This document shows, piece after piece, positions 1 to 8,382 of a stretch of 64,000 nt of DNA (positions are counted from its first letter, which is position 1; each line of letters starts with the position of its first letter). A program made the translations under genes and the position numbers. The DNA lies in contig NZ_CP023004.1 in assembly GCF_003096195.1 (NCBI RefSeq), positions 4,010,501 to 4,074,500 of the forward strand. The letters are read 5' to 3'. A model generated the notes under the pieces. It saw only the letters and a program-made list of their open reading frames with translations, was not told the DNA's origin and ran no database searches. Source of the DNA: Ereboglobus luteus (GTDB lineage Bacteria; Verrucomicrobiota; Verrucomicrobiia; Opitutales; Opitutaceae).

Positions 1-393
1 ATCACTGCTTTTGTAACAGGAGGCAAAACTGGCGCCGGCACGATTGAATTTCCAAATCAGCTTGTCAGCATCACAACTGGAAAAAACGGCAACAGCACAT
101 ACACGCTTAACGAAGACGGACAACAATGCAAAGTCGTCTTGAATCTCGTTCGGGGATCGCCAGATGACTGTTTTCTGAACAGCTTGCTCTCCCTCATGAA
201 GGCAGATTTTGCATCCTTCACCCTGCTCACAGGCGAGATTAATAAGCGCGTTGGCAGCGGCGACAGCAGTGTCCGGGATGACATTTATATCCTCACAGGC
301 GGCGTATTTACAAAAGAGGTTGAAGCCAAGGAGGAGGATGGCGCGGCAACCTGGAACCTCAGCTTTAACAGTGCTCCGCGTTCGATTGTGTGA
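1..393 (+). CDS. Phage tail tube protein, 5' end outside window (partial)
   Basis: The reading frame is open from base 1 and ends at 393, giving about 130 visible residues with no start. The pattern is that of contractile-phage inner tube proteins of the DUF3277 kind: a segment on opposing residue frequency (SLLSLMKADFASFTLL), a central DDIYIL strand, then a conserved ending in which a statement of charge (TKEVEAKEEDG) precedes WNLSF. It would polymerise into the rigid inner tube through which DNA or effectors pass. The tail assembly chaperone follows 92 bp downstream, the normal order. A few in-frame TTG/ATG codons inside the frame (for instance 139) are not real starts because coding continues upstream of them. 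The family call rests on motif resemblance and position. Confidence 0.6.
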   Translation: MTAFVTGGKTGAGTIEFPNQLVSITTGKNGNSTYTLNEDGQQCKVVLNLVRGSPDDCFLNSLLSLMKADFASFTLLTGEINKRVGSGDSSVRDDIYILTGGVFTKEVEAKEEDGAATWNLSFNSAPRSIV

Positions 394-484
394 TCTATGC
401 AAAACACGGGGACCATCAGTGAATACGCACTAGCGGCCACTGGGTTTCAGCCCGCCAACCACTGTTCACTACTCGTTTCCACAC

Positions 485-907
485 ATGGACAATACCATCA
501 TCACCCTCCCAAGCGGCGCAACCCTTGAGGTTCAAATTGCGTCCTTCGCCACGGGCAACAGCCTGTTCAAGACGCTCTGCCGCGAGCTTAAAAACTCCGG
601 CGTGCTGGCCACGAGCGGCCTCGCCCTCGCAAATCTTGCCGGCAAGGACATCTCCATCATCGTCGGGCCCGTGCTCCAAGCCGCCGGCTCCGACGATGTG
701 GAGCACTGCCTCTGGGAGTGTTTTAAAACCTGCCTCTACAACAACACCCGCATCACCCGCGAAACCTTCGAACCGGAGGAGGCGCGCGGCGATTATCTCA
801 AGGCGGCGTGGGAAGTCCTCAAGACCAACCTCGCCCCTTTTTTCAAAGGCATCGACTGGAAGTCATTGGCCGCGTCGAATGCCGTGAGCAAAGGCCAAAA
901 GTCATAA
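485..907 (+). CDS. Phage tail assembly chaperone (short form)
   Basis: A 140-residue protein between tail tube and tape measure, the place of the lambda gpG / Mu gp41-type chaperone, which coats the tape measure while the tail is built. It opens with a short beta segment (IITLPSGATLEVQIAS), followed by helices; the middle has a conserved-looking W-x-C-x-x-C stretch (LWECFKTCLYNN). No membrane or signal segment is present. Near its 3' end the frame crosses a run of six T followed by C (838-844) phased exactly as a -1 slippery heptamer, and the -1 frame stays open to 1083. The role is inferred from position and size rather than from strong sequence identity. Confidence 0.6.
   Translation: MDNTIITLPSGATLEVQIASFATGNSLFKTLCRELKNSGVLATSGLALANLAGKDISIIVGPVLQAAGSDDVEHCLWECFKTCLYNNTRITRETFEPEEARGDYLKAAWEVLKTNLAPFFKGIDWKSLAASNAVSKGQKS
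835..844 (+). promoter_or_regulatory. Candidate programmed -1 frameshift site in tail chaperone gene
   Basis: Bases 838-844 read T TTT TTC in the phase X XXY YYZ with respect to the zero frame (codons 839-841 and 842-844). The overlapping C CCT TTT at 835-841 also fits the slippery consensus. A -1 slip here leads into a frame open to 1083. Frameshifted chaperones (G and GT) are the rule in many long-tailed phages. Confidence 0.55.
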
Positions 908-912
908 ACGAA

Positions 913-1083
913 ATGCCCGAGGATCTGTTCATCGCCTTCCGGCTCTCCAAGGAAGGCTTTGGCAGGCCCGACGAAATCCTGGCCATGCCCTCCCATGTCG
1001 TCCTTGCAGCCTTGGATTATGTGGACTTCGAGGCCGCTTATGCGTGCACATGGCTGGAACTCAACAAAAATACTCACTCATAA
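913..1083 (+). CDS. Tail assembly chaperone T-domain extension (-1 frame)
   Basis: A 56-residue frame, MPEDLFIAFRLSK onward, starting 5 bp after the stop of the short chaperone. Together with the upstream open -1 frame (from 844) it would give a fusion of about 199 residues after a slip at 838-844: 120 codons of the short form plus 79 new ones. The piece ends in an aromatic, alanine-rich helix (DYVDFEAAYACTWLEL) of the type seen in the T domain that contacts the tape measure. It might also be translated on its own from ATG 913, but no convincing ribosome binding site is seen. Frameshift expression is an inference from phase and phage precedent. Confidence 0.5.
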   Translation: MPEDLFIAFRLSKEGFGRPDEILAMPSHVVLAALDYVDFEAAYACTWLELNKNTHS

Positions 1084-1246
1084 TTCGCTGGGTAGCATGG
1101 GCATTTTCCTGTCTGTGCACCATCTAAAAACGCCTTACGGGGAATCGCGCCTGCGCGCCCCAAAACCACATTGATTTGTGCACCCAAAACACGTATAAAC
1201 CGTCAATCCACACTGTCGTTCTGTTCATCCATCCCAGCCTCAACCC

Positions 1247-2341
1247 ATGACTTTCGCTGACATACTTGCCCGATGGGGGATTTCCCCCGACGCCGACACC
1301 GGCGAAACTAGCCCGGCGGCAGACGGGACCATGCAAATACCCGCCCAATCCGCCCTCATGGTTGACTCGGCGTTGCTGGCGCTGGAAGACCCCTTTCTGA
1401 AAATCCAAACCTTGGTCGAGACCGCCGCCGCGAAACTCAGCACATTGGTTCGCATCACACGGTTACCCTCCGATCGCATGGAGGCATGGATGATGGCGGC
1501 GCAACAGCATCATGTTTCGCCCGCGGAAATCACCGCTGCCATTGAGAGTATACAGGCCGCCGCCGAACACGGTCGCGCGGATATCGGCAACAGTAAACCT
1601 TGGGAGCAGCTTGGCATTTCCCCCGATCAGGATCCGCTCGATGTGCTCGACCAGATGCACGCATGCGCCAGCACATTCGCCCCGGCCATTGTGCGTCCCA
1701 TCCTCGCCGGCGCGGGTATTGGGGACCATGTGTTCCATCTGTTCCGGCAGGAGAAACCCGGGTTTCACGGAATTGATGGATCTGACCGCGATCGTGCATC
1801 AACATCATTCCCCGTCCGTGTTTCTGAATTTGCCCAAAAACTTGCGGCGACGACCAGAGGAGCTTCGTCACGCCTCTCCGGCATCCTGTCCGGCTTTCGA
1901 GATGCCGCTGCAGCATCCTTGCATATCGGCGATTTTACGGATGCATGGGCTGGCAGTGTGCAGGGAAACGCCCTTGCGGAGAAAAACCTCGCATGGATTT
2001 ACGACTCGCTCCAAGGCGCTGCGGAACCGGTCGGCACTGCGATGCAACTGGCGTCCAGCCTTGTTGAGGATGCCGGCAAAAACGGCATTGGCAAACTGAT
2101 GGACTGGATCGCGCCCGGAAACGGCCAGGACCTGACGGGCTCAATTTCACCGGCGTTCTTGGCCCAACCCACGCTGGCGCTCGCGCAACGAGTCGTCGCG
2201 GACGAGGCCGCCGCACCCAATACCACAGTAAACGTAAACCAATATATCGAGGGCTCTGTCAGCCCGCAAAAGGCGGCGGAAGACGCCATCCGCAGGATGA
2301 TCGAGATGACCGCCGCCCAGCTTCCCTCCGAATCCTACTGA
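1247..2341 (+). CDS. Short tail tape measure protein (likely)
   Basis: A 364-residue protein placed after the chaperone and before the baseplate genes, where the tape measure belongs. It is rich in alanine and helix-forming stretches. The C-terminus (NTTVNVNQYIEGSVSPQKAAEDAIRRM) has the alternating polar strand and final amphipathic helix common at tape-measure ends. Tape measures are usually 600-1500 residues. By the general rule of about 1.5 angstrom per residue this one would set a tail of only about 55 nm. No transmembrane segment or peptidase domain is evident. The next gene begins 5 bp after the stop. The call is positional; a truncated or atypical protein cannot be ruled out. Confidence 0.5.
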   Translation: MTFADILARWGISPDADTGETSPAADGTMQIPAQSALMVDSALLALEDPFLKIQTLVETAAAKLSTLVRITRLPSDRMEAWMMAAQQHHVSPAEITAAIESIQAAAEHGRADIGNSKPWEQLGISPDQDPLDVLDQMHACASTFAPAIVRPILAGAGIGDHVFHLFRQEKPGFHGIDGSDRDRASTSFPVRVSEFAQKLAATTRGASSRLSGILSGFRDAAAASLHIGDFTDAWAGSVQGNALAEKNLAWIYDSLQGAAEPVGTAMQLASSLVEDAGKNGIGKLMDWIAPGNGQDLTGSISPAFLAQPTLALAQRVVADEAAAPNTTVNVNQYIEGSVSPQKAAEDAIRRMIEMTAAQLPSESY

Positions 2342-2346
2342 TCCCC

Positions 2347-3360
2347 ATGTCATACAAGTCCAACATTCGAGCCCTCAATGATGTTACGCAGACGGCTGGC
2401 ACGTTTAGCGCGCTCTCCAAAAAATTCACCGCTCTCGTCCGTCCCGACAATGCACCGCCGGGCATTGCTGGCTACGTTTTTAATATCGTGCAGGATGACA
2501 CGGTTGAGCTCACCTCGGACATCTCCCAGTATGTCATGGAGGACAAAAAAATCGCACAGGACAATATCACCCTCAAACCCGCGTCCGTTCAGGTTACCGG
2601 CCTCGTGGCCGAGGTGCATAGCACGCCTCCCGCATTTCTTGGCGAGGTCCTACCCTATGTTCAGGCCCTTGATCCTATTGCAGCTTATGTTCCCCGGTTC
2701 GCCACTAGTGCCAATAAGATCTACAATGAGGCGGAGCGTATTGAGCGCGAAGGCCGCAAGGTGTGGCAGCAGGCAAAAAATCTTTGGAGTTTGTATAAAA
2801 ATACCTATAGCACGGAACAAGAAAATATTGCGAAAAATCGCGCCGTCAAGGGAGCAGCAAGCGATTATAAAACATATAACAAAGACGAAGAGCGCACACA
2901 ACTGGAAAGTCGGCAGAAGGAGGCGTTTGAGTTTTTCCACCACCTCTGGGTAAACAAGCAGCTTGTCACCGTCGAGACTCCGTGGGGCATCTATAATGAT
3001 ATGGCAATAGAATCCCTATCTGTTAAACAGACCGGAACTTCATCTTATACATCCACATTCACGATGAAATTCAGGCATATCCGTATTATCGGAGATACCA
3101 AGGCTGAGGCCCCGGAAAAGGAAGCCGCACCCGGACGTTTTAAAAACCTAAAGAGCAAAGTGGCCGCCATTGGCACGGTCCTCGGCGCCGCTGTTCCCGT
3201 GGGCGCCATTATATGGGATAATAAGCAGCATAATGACCCTGATAAAAAACCGAAGCAGGAAGAATCACCCGAAGAACCATCCGAGGAAACACCGGAGCCA
3301 GAAAATCCAGATCCGGATAAACCAGATGAAGAAACATCCGGGAACGAAAATGCCGGATGA
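2347..3360 (+). CDS. Dit-like baseplate protein with acidic C-terminal tail
   Basis: A 337-residue protein. The first 90 residues (VELTSDISQYVMEDKKIAQDNITLKPASVQVTG, read in parts) match the Dit-like N-terminal domain that joins tail tube to baseplate hub. Residues about 195-245, with FHHLWVNKQLVTVETPWGIY and a TFTMKFRHI strand, look like the second half of that domain. Between them is a helical, charged insertion. Two oddities follow: a hydrophobic stretch near 271-288 (AAIGTVLGAAVPVGAIIW) and then about 45 residues made almost only of E, P, D and K. Such an acidic, proline-rich tail is unusual for a tail structural protein and may be a late addition. Spacing to neighbours is operon-like. 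Confidence 0.55.
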   Translation: MSYKSNIRALNDVTQTAGTFSALSKKFTALVRPDNAPPGIAGYVFNIVQDDTVELTSDISQYVMEDKKIAQDNITLKPASVQVTGLVAEVHSTPPAFLGEVLPYVQALDPIAAYVPRFATSANKIYNEAERIEREGRKVWQQAKNLWSLYKNTYSTEQENIAKNRAVKGAASDYKTYNKDEERTQLESRQKEAFEFFHHLWVNKQLVTVETPWGIYNDMAIESLSVKQTGTSSYTSTFTMKFRHIRIIGDTKAEAPEKEAAPGRFKNLKSKVAAIGTVLGAAVPVGAIIWDNKQHNDPDKKPKQEESPEEPSEETPEPENPDPDKPDEETSGNENAG

Positions 3361-3445
3361 TCCGCACATATCGCCACATCTCCGACTCCCCGTATTCCAA
3401 CAATAACAGTCGTATTTTAATAAATCCCGGAAATCAACCCGACCT

Positions 3446-3793
3446 ATGAAACTCATTCCACCGCTCTCAGATTCCCCGCGCCAGCGCTTTAGCTTTGTCC
3501 TTGAGGACAATCGCAGGGTGGACTTTACGCTCCAGTATGTATCACAACAGCGCGGTTGGTTCTTCGACTTGGATTGTGAGGACGACTTCGCCCTCTCCGG
3601 CATCCGCCTTGTCAGCTCGCAAAACATTCTCCGCCCCTGGCGCGCAATCATCCCCTTTGGCCTTGCCGTTGTCACCCTCTCCGAGGGCGAACCCATGCGC
3701 CAGTCCGACCTCGCCGACGGCACCGTGAAGTTGTATATATTGGAGGGCACCGACATTGATTACATTGAAAACCTTTGTTTCGCACGAAAATGA
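3446..3793 (+). CDS. Small baseplate protein (DUF6983-like tail plug)
   Basis: A 115-residue protein rich in beta strands. Its pattern, RRVDFTLQYVSQQRGWFFDLD then SGIRLVSSQNILRPW and a closing LYIL-type strand, resembles the small baseplate proteins (DUF6983 type) encoded between Dit-like and hub genes of myophages. Its stop overlaps the start of the next gene as ATGA, so the two are very likely translationally coupled. No signal peptide or membrane span. The family name is a resemblance judged by eye. Confidence 0.5.
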   Translation: MKLIPPLSDSPRQRFSFVLEDNRRVDFTLQYVSQQRGWFFDLDCEDDFALSGIRLVSSQNILRPWRAIIPFGLAVVTLSEGEPMRQSDLADGTVKLYILEGTDIDYIENLCFARK

Positions 3794-5415
3794 GAAAATT
3801 TGAAAAAACATTTGAACTTCGACTCGCACCGCGGTCTTCATGGGGCGACGAGGAAAATACGATCGTGATCAAGCCGCCCCTCATGATTGATTTTGAAGTC
3901 AAAAAAGACGGCAAACCCAGCGCAAATACTGGAGATTTCACCATATATAATTTGGGAGAAAGCACACGAAAACGCATTCATGAATTGAAAGAGAAATCCC
4001 GGGAAGAGGAAGAGGCAGGGATTGAAAAGTGGGCACGTGTTCAATTAAGTATTGGATACGGTGGAAATAACATCCTTGTTTTTGATGGTGATATTAAGGC
4101 AACCCGAGACAGTCATGAAAAAAATAATACAAAAACTATAATAGAAGCAGGTGAGGGTCTGTATGCCATAGCGTGGAGTTATTCTGTGCATGATTTTGAG
4201 CCTGATGCCAGCATGGACAGTCTTATCAAGACTCTCGCGGCCGACCTGAGTCTGATGCCTGATCTGGCTCACACGCCCGAGGCTGGGGCTCCTTATATTG
4301 GCAAATTTGGCGGCCAAGTCAGCACTGATGATGGCCTGTTCTCGCGTAAACTTGTGGTTTTCGGCAATACATGGGAACAACTCAAAAAATATACAAATCA
4401 GCGCTGCTTTATTGATAAAGAGCGTCTTTATGTCATTCCGCAAAAAAGTTGGAATACAACAAAAGATCTATCGTTCAAAATATCGCATGAAAATGGATTG
4501 ATTGGCACGCCTCAGAGGAAAGGTGATAGTGTTGTCGTCAATATGCTTTTTGAGCCCCAGCTCATGGTTGGAGCCTTGGCAAAGCTTGATAGTCGCACGC
4601 TTCCCGGAGAATATGTCATTGATGCCATTGCCCATAAGCATAATGTTGTCAAAAATGAGGAATCTCTCACGACAGTAACGCTGGTTAAGAAAAATAAATT
4701 TAATAAAGAAACACAGGGTGGCACAGGGAGCACCGGGCAAGATACATCCAAGAAAGATGCGCAGGACGCCCTGAAAAACAATGCGACAGATACGACCAGT
4801 CTGGACTTAACATCTTTATTGGATCTCTCTAAAAGAAACATGTTTGTCGATCTCAATTGTCACAAGCTCGGCACCATAGTTTCTTTCGATAATGAAGATC
4901 AGACGGCTTCTGTTGATATAAATCATAACGGAGTCTATGGCAATAAGCCAATCAAGTATCCTATATTAAAAAAGGTTCCTATTTTTGTTCTTTCTGGTGG
5001 CAAAGCATCGCTCACCATGCCGGTAGCGGTAGGTGACACCTGTCTTCTGCTGTTCTCTGACCGCAATATTGATACGTGGTTCGAGACTGGTGAAGCCGAT
5101 GCTATCCCCGCCTCTCCACGGACGCATCATATTAGCGACGCCCTCGCCATTGTCGGATTTCGGCCTAAGAGCAAAAAAATATCTGATTACAATACTAGTG
5201 ATGTCGAATTGCGTAACAACAAGGCGCTCATTGCCACGTGCCAGGATGGCCTGATTCGCATGCAAAGCGAAACAGAAAGCCTTCACGGATTATTGTCCAA
5301 TGTAATTAAATGCATAGAAGGCCTTGTAGTCGACACCAAATCCGGAAAGAGAATTACGCCAACTGATGACGACTTGACTCAAATCAAGTCCCAACTGAAC
5401 GCGCTGCTAAAATAG
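3790..5415 (+). CDS. Baseplate hub-spike fusion with Gp138-type OB fold
   Basis: ATG 3790 overlaps the preceding stop (ATGA) and is preferred over an in-frame ATG 15 bp upstream; the product is 541 residues. Residues 1 to about 300 look like a hub (Mu gp44/P2 gpD type: a first beta domain, an LSIGYGG strand, and a TWEQLKKYTNQRCFIDKE segment). A low-complexity G/T/S/K/D linker follows near 310-335. Residues about 350-450 match the Gp138 N-terminal OB domain (GTIVSFDNEDQTASVDI, VPIFVLSGG, VGDTCLLLFSDRNID). The protein therefore appears to combine hub and membrane-piercing spike base. Base composition is clearly more AT-rich than in the flanking wedge and J genes, suggesting a mosaic origin. Confidence 0.65.
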   Translation: MRKFEKTFELRLAPRSSWGDEENTIVIKPPLMIDFEVKKDGKPSANTGDFTIYNLGESTRKRIHELKEKSREEEEAGIEKWARVQLSIGYGGNNILVFDGDIKATRDSHEKNNTKTIIEAGEGLYAIAWSYSVHDFEPDASMDSLIKTLAADLSLMPDLAHTPEAGAPYIGKFGGQVSTDDGLFSRKLVVFGNTWEQLKKYTNQRCFIDKERLYVIPQKSWNTTKDLSFKISHENGLIGTPQRKGDSVVVNMLFEPQLMVGALAKLDSRTLPGEYVIDAIAHKHNVVKNEESLTTVTLVKKNKFNKETQGGTGSTGQDTSKKDAQDALKNNATDTTSLDLTSLLDLSKRNMFVDLNCHKLGTIVSFDNEDQTASVDINHNGVYGNKPIKYPILKKVPIFVLSGGKASLTMPVAVGDTCLLLFSDRNIDTWFETGEADAIPASPRTHHISDALAIVGFRPKSKKISDYNTSDVELRNNKALIATCQDGLIRMQSETESLHGLLSNVIKCIEGLVVDTKSGKRITPTDDDLTQIKSQLNALLK

Positions 5416-5458
5416 AAAAATCGAAACCTCATGTCACATTAACGAATCCCATAACACC

Positions 5459-6172
5459 ATGAAAACAAAATTAATATTTGCGCTGACATTGCCGGTATTC
5501 TTATTGTCACCGTTTGCACAGGCTCAGGATAACAATATCTCTAAAGAAATGGCTAATGCGATAGAAAAAGCCGTCAATGAGAAAATTGAAACCATTAAAG
5601 CTGACTTGATAAAAGAAATATCTGCTCAATCTCAAAACTACTGTATTGCTGAAATACAAGATTATCACCCTGAAACACAAACAGTATCCGTATTCACAAA
5701 AGAACGTTTAGTTAAAGGAAAAATTGTTAACGAAGCTCATGTTTGTGTTAGTATCCCCGTATTTATTCCTGCTGGGAGTAATGTAAAAATCGATCGAGGT
5801 GATCTTTGCGTCATTTTCTTTTCCAGCATCAACAGAGACGGCAATTACGAGTTTATCACTAATCGAGGAGGAAAGGATGCTTCCGGTGCTTTCGCTATCG
5901 CCGGCTTCTTTACTAAGGAGGCGCAGGAGCGCAAGGCCTACGAGCAGGCAAGGATTGCAGCGTTAGCCGCAAGATTAGGCACAATCAATTCTGGGATAGT
6001 CCAGATGTCCAGTAACACGCAAACAGCCGGTGGAGTCGATACAGCACGACTCTGCAGATTAGTCATCGAGCTTAACTCAGAGATGATTTTCCATTTTCAG
6101 CAAAACGATTTCAGTTCCCTGGCCCTCAGTTTACGAAGAATTCAAGATGAATTAGTAGCATTGCAAAAATGA
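5459..6172 (+). CDS. Exported relative of the baseplate spike OB domain
   Basis: A 237-residue protein that opens with a clear signal peptide (MKTKLIFALTLPVFLLSPFAQA, then Q), basic n-region, hydrophobic core and AQA cleavage site. A helical, possibly coiled segment (residues 25-55) follows. Residues about 60-150 parallel the OB domain of the upstream hub-spike protein: IPVFIPAGSNVKIDRGDLCVIFFSSINRD aligns in parts with VPIFVLSGG and VGDTCLLLFSDRNID there, and FAIAGF with LAIVGF. The C-terminus is again helical. A secretion signal makes no sense for an ordinary virion baseplate part. It sits between hub and wedge genes and is AT-rich. Function unknown; possible roles are a periplasmic partner of the spike or a superinfection factor. 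Confidence 0.6.
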   Translation: MKTKLIFALTLPVFLLSPFAQAQDNNISKEMANAIEKAVNEKIETIKADLIKEISAQSQNYCIAEIQDYHPETQTVSVFTKERLVKGKIVNEAHVCVSIPVFIPAGSNVKIDRGDLCVIFFSSINRDGNYEFITNRGGKDASGAFAIAGFFTKEAQERKAYEQARIAALAARLGTINSGIVQMSSNTQTAGGVDTARLCRLVIELNSEMIFHFQQNDFSSLALSLRRIQDELVALQK

Positions 6173-6225
6173 TGATCACAAGAGCACTTCCTATAAATCT
6201 TGATCCTAACCTCGCCTGCAACTGA
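6172..6225 (+). pseudogene. Vestigial duplicate start of the baseplate wedge gene
   Basis: ATG 6172 overlaps the stop of the exported spike relative and encodes MITRALPINLDPNLACN before a stop at 6223-6225. The true wedge gene at 6428 begins MITRALQVTSDY; the first 18 bases differ only at codon third positions. This looks like a remnant of the old gene start, left when the sequence between 6200 and 6427 was added or rearranged. It holds no other gene. Confidence 0.45.
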
Positions 6226-6427
6226 ACCTCTGATAAGTGAAGGCAAAACAGCCTTCGTCACACACATAACACAGCGTTTTTGACTCACCATTCATCACAC
6301 GTATCCTATTCGCCACACTCACTGTCGCATATGTCTGCGTGCCTGAAATTTGGGCTCAATGCATGGTTAATATTTAACAACATCGATTCAAACGGGATTC
6401 AGCGCATATTAAATTATCACAAATAAA

Positions 6428-6814
6428 ATGATCACGCGAGCACTCCAAGTCACTTCCGACTACAGAACAAATCATGACTGGACCTTTGGCAAGGGCAGGC
6501 AGAGTTACCTGCGCCACGAGGACGCCATCAAGCAGTCCATCAAAACCCGGCTCATGTCCTTCCTGGGCGACTGCTTTTTCGACATCAACGCGGGCGTCGA
6601 CTGGTGGCGTTTCCTGGGCGGCAAGGAGCGCCTCGCCCTCCTCGTCCAGATACGCAGCATCATCCTCGGCACCGAGGGCGTGATGGGTGTCACCGATCTC
6701 GACGTCATCGACGCCCCCGCCACCCGCGGCATCCAAATCCGCTACGAAATCAACACCCTCTATTCCCGCACCCAAACCGGCACCGTGGAGGTATCCACAT
6801 CGTCAGTGGCATAA
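6428..6814 (+). CDS. Baseplate wedge protein, gp25/GpW-like
   Basis: A 128-residue protein with the gp25-like lysozyme-fold pattern seen in all contractile tails: RHEDAIKQSIKTRLMSFLGDCFFDINAGVDW in parts, then a SIILGTEGVMGVTDLDV strand-helix and a final I-R-Y-E-I strand. It joins the baseplate wedge to the sheath. It precedes the baseplate J gene, as in Mu and P2 relatives. The codon use is GC-rich like gene J and unlike the AT-rich gene just upstream. The start ATG 6428 has a similar-sequence decoy at 6172. The stretch 6815-6990 downstream contains no supported gene. Confidence 0.65.
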   Translation: MITRALQVTSDYRTNHDWTFGKGRQSYLRHEDAIKQSIKTRLMSFLGDCFFDINAGVDWWRFLGGKERLALLVQIRSIILGTEGVMGVTDLDVIDAPATRGIQIRYEINTLYSRTQTGTVEVSTSSVA

Positions 6815-6990
6815 CCACATGCCGGCCTACAACTCAAAATCCCAAGTTCCCATGCGATAAGACAGCGGCCTTTTACCGTCCCCAGCACCACCCCACCAAT
6901 TTCCGCGCCAGGCCGGAAACACTAGATTGCGCCAAAAACGCTCTGAGGCACTCCTTTTGACCCTATAAATCCTAAACACCAATCACCAAA

Positions 6991-8268
6991 ATGCCTAACA
7001 CGATAAATAATAATGGAATACAGACAAAGCCCCTCGACGAGATCATCGAGTCCATCGTCGAGGGCGCGGATGGCAAACCCGGCCTCAAGGCCATCTACGG
7101 ACCCGATATTAACATCGATTCCGACACGCCGGACGGACAGCTTGTCAACATCTTTGCCCTCGCAGTGAAGGACGTGCTCGACCTTGCGGTCCAAACCTAC
7201 AACAGCTTCGATCCCGACCTCGCCATTGGCCGCTCCCTCGACATGCGATGCGCCATCAACGGCATTGAGCGCCAGGGAGCCTCCTACACTGAAACCACCG
7301 TCGCCATCACCACCGACCGCGCTGTCACGCTTCACGGTCTCGACAATGCCGACGACACACCCTTCACCGTCAGCGATGGAGAGGGCAACCGGTATGTGCT
7401 CAAAAACACGGCCGTGCTATCCGACCCTGTTGACGCGGAGGAGCTCGATTTTCGAGCCGAGGAAGCCGGCGCGGTAATCTGCCTCGCGGATACAATCACC
7501 AAGCAGATCACCATTACGCCCGGTGTCACCGCCGTGAACAATCCCAATCCTCCCAAAATCACAGGTGTCAACGAGGAAAGCGACTATTCCCTGCGCTCAC
7601 GTCGTTCGCGGGCCCTCTCCCTGCCGGCCGTCGGAACCGTTGACGGCATTCTTTCCTCCATTCTGGACGTCAAGGATGTCACCGAAGCCATTGTTTACGA
7701 AAATACATCAAACATCGAGGAAGGCGGCATCCCCGCCCACTCCATCTGGTGCATCGTGGAGGGCGGGAAAAAAGAGGATATCGCCCAAGCCATCTATATG
7801 AAACGCAACGCCGGCTGCGGCATGAAGGGCGAGACCAAGGGCATAATAAAACAGGAAAACGGCATCGAGTTTAATGTCTGTTTCGACCGTCCCATCGAAC
7901 AGCCTCTTTGGATTAGGTTTAACACTATCACGATCGATGGAGGAAGAATCGCATCGAAGGACTATTTGCGAAACCAGCTTGTCGAAAAGCTCAGATATTC
8001 CATTCATCAAAACGCCGACATCACTACCATCGCCAAACTGGCGAGGGAAATCGTGCCCGATGTCGTTATTTGCGACGCGGAGGTCTCGGCCGACAATGAC
8101 AGGCCAATTAATGAAAAGGCCTTTCACGCATACGTCGAACCCGAGTCCAGAAGTCACCGATTTGTCGTTGGCAAGAACCGCATCATTATAGATGGAGTTG
8201 TTGGCAGTGACGACTCGGGTGAAATCGACCCCGAGGATGACCCCGATAATGAAAATGAGAATGGCTGA
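6991..8268 (+). CDS. Baseplate J-like protein
   Basis: A 425-residue protein with the layout of the baseplate J family (PF04865 type; Mu gp47, P2 gpJ): an N-terminal helical region with the GPDINIDSDTPDGQLVNI segment, a first beta region (TVSDGEGNRYVLKNTA), the conserved GVNEESDYSLRSRRSRAL motif in the middle, then VTEAIVYENTSN and the IWCIVEGG strand. It forms the arms linking wedge units. The C-terminal 20 residues are very acidic (SGEIDPEDDPDNENENG), again an unusual acidic tail. Upstream there is a 176-bp spacer; downstream a 114-bp spacer. Confident by motif order and neighbours. Confidence 0.8.
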   Translation: MPNTINNNGIQTKPLDEIIESIVEGADGKPGLKAIYGPDINIDSDTPDGQLVNIFALAVKDVLDLAVQTYNSFDPDLAIGRSLDMRCAINGIERQGASYTETTVAITTDRAVTLHGLDNADDTPFTVSDGEGNRYVLKNTAVLSDPVDAEELDFRAEEAGAVICLADTITKQITITPGVTAVNNPNPPKITGVNEESDYSLRSRRSRALSLPAVGTVDGILSSILDVKDVTEAIVYENTSNIEEGGIPAHSIWCIVEGGKKEDIAQAIYMKRNAGCGMKGETKGIIKQENGIEFNVCFDRPIEQPLWIRFNTITIDGGRIASKDYLRNQLVEKLRYSIHQNADITTIAKLAREIVPDVVICDAEVSADNDRPINEKAFHAYVEPESRSHRFVVGKNRIIIDGVVGSDDSGEIDPEDDPDNENENG

Positions 8269-8382
8269 CCAAAAAAGCGGTTATCGGGCGGCATAGCCCC
8301 CATTCGCACTTAACATTCACAGCAATCGCAGCACTCAATATCGAGCCCGGAAAATATTCAACATCAGGCCGGAGATCACAAC

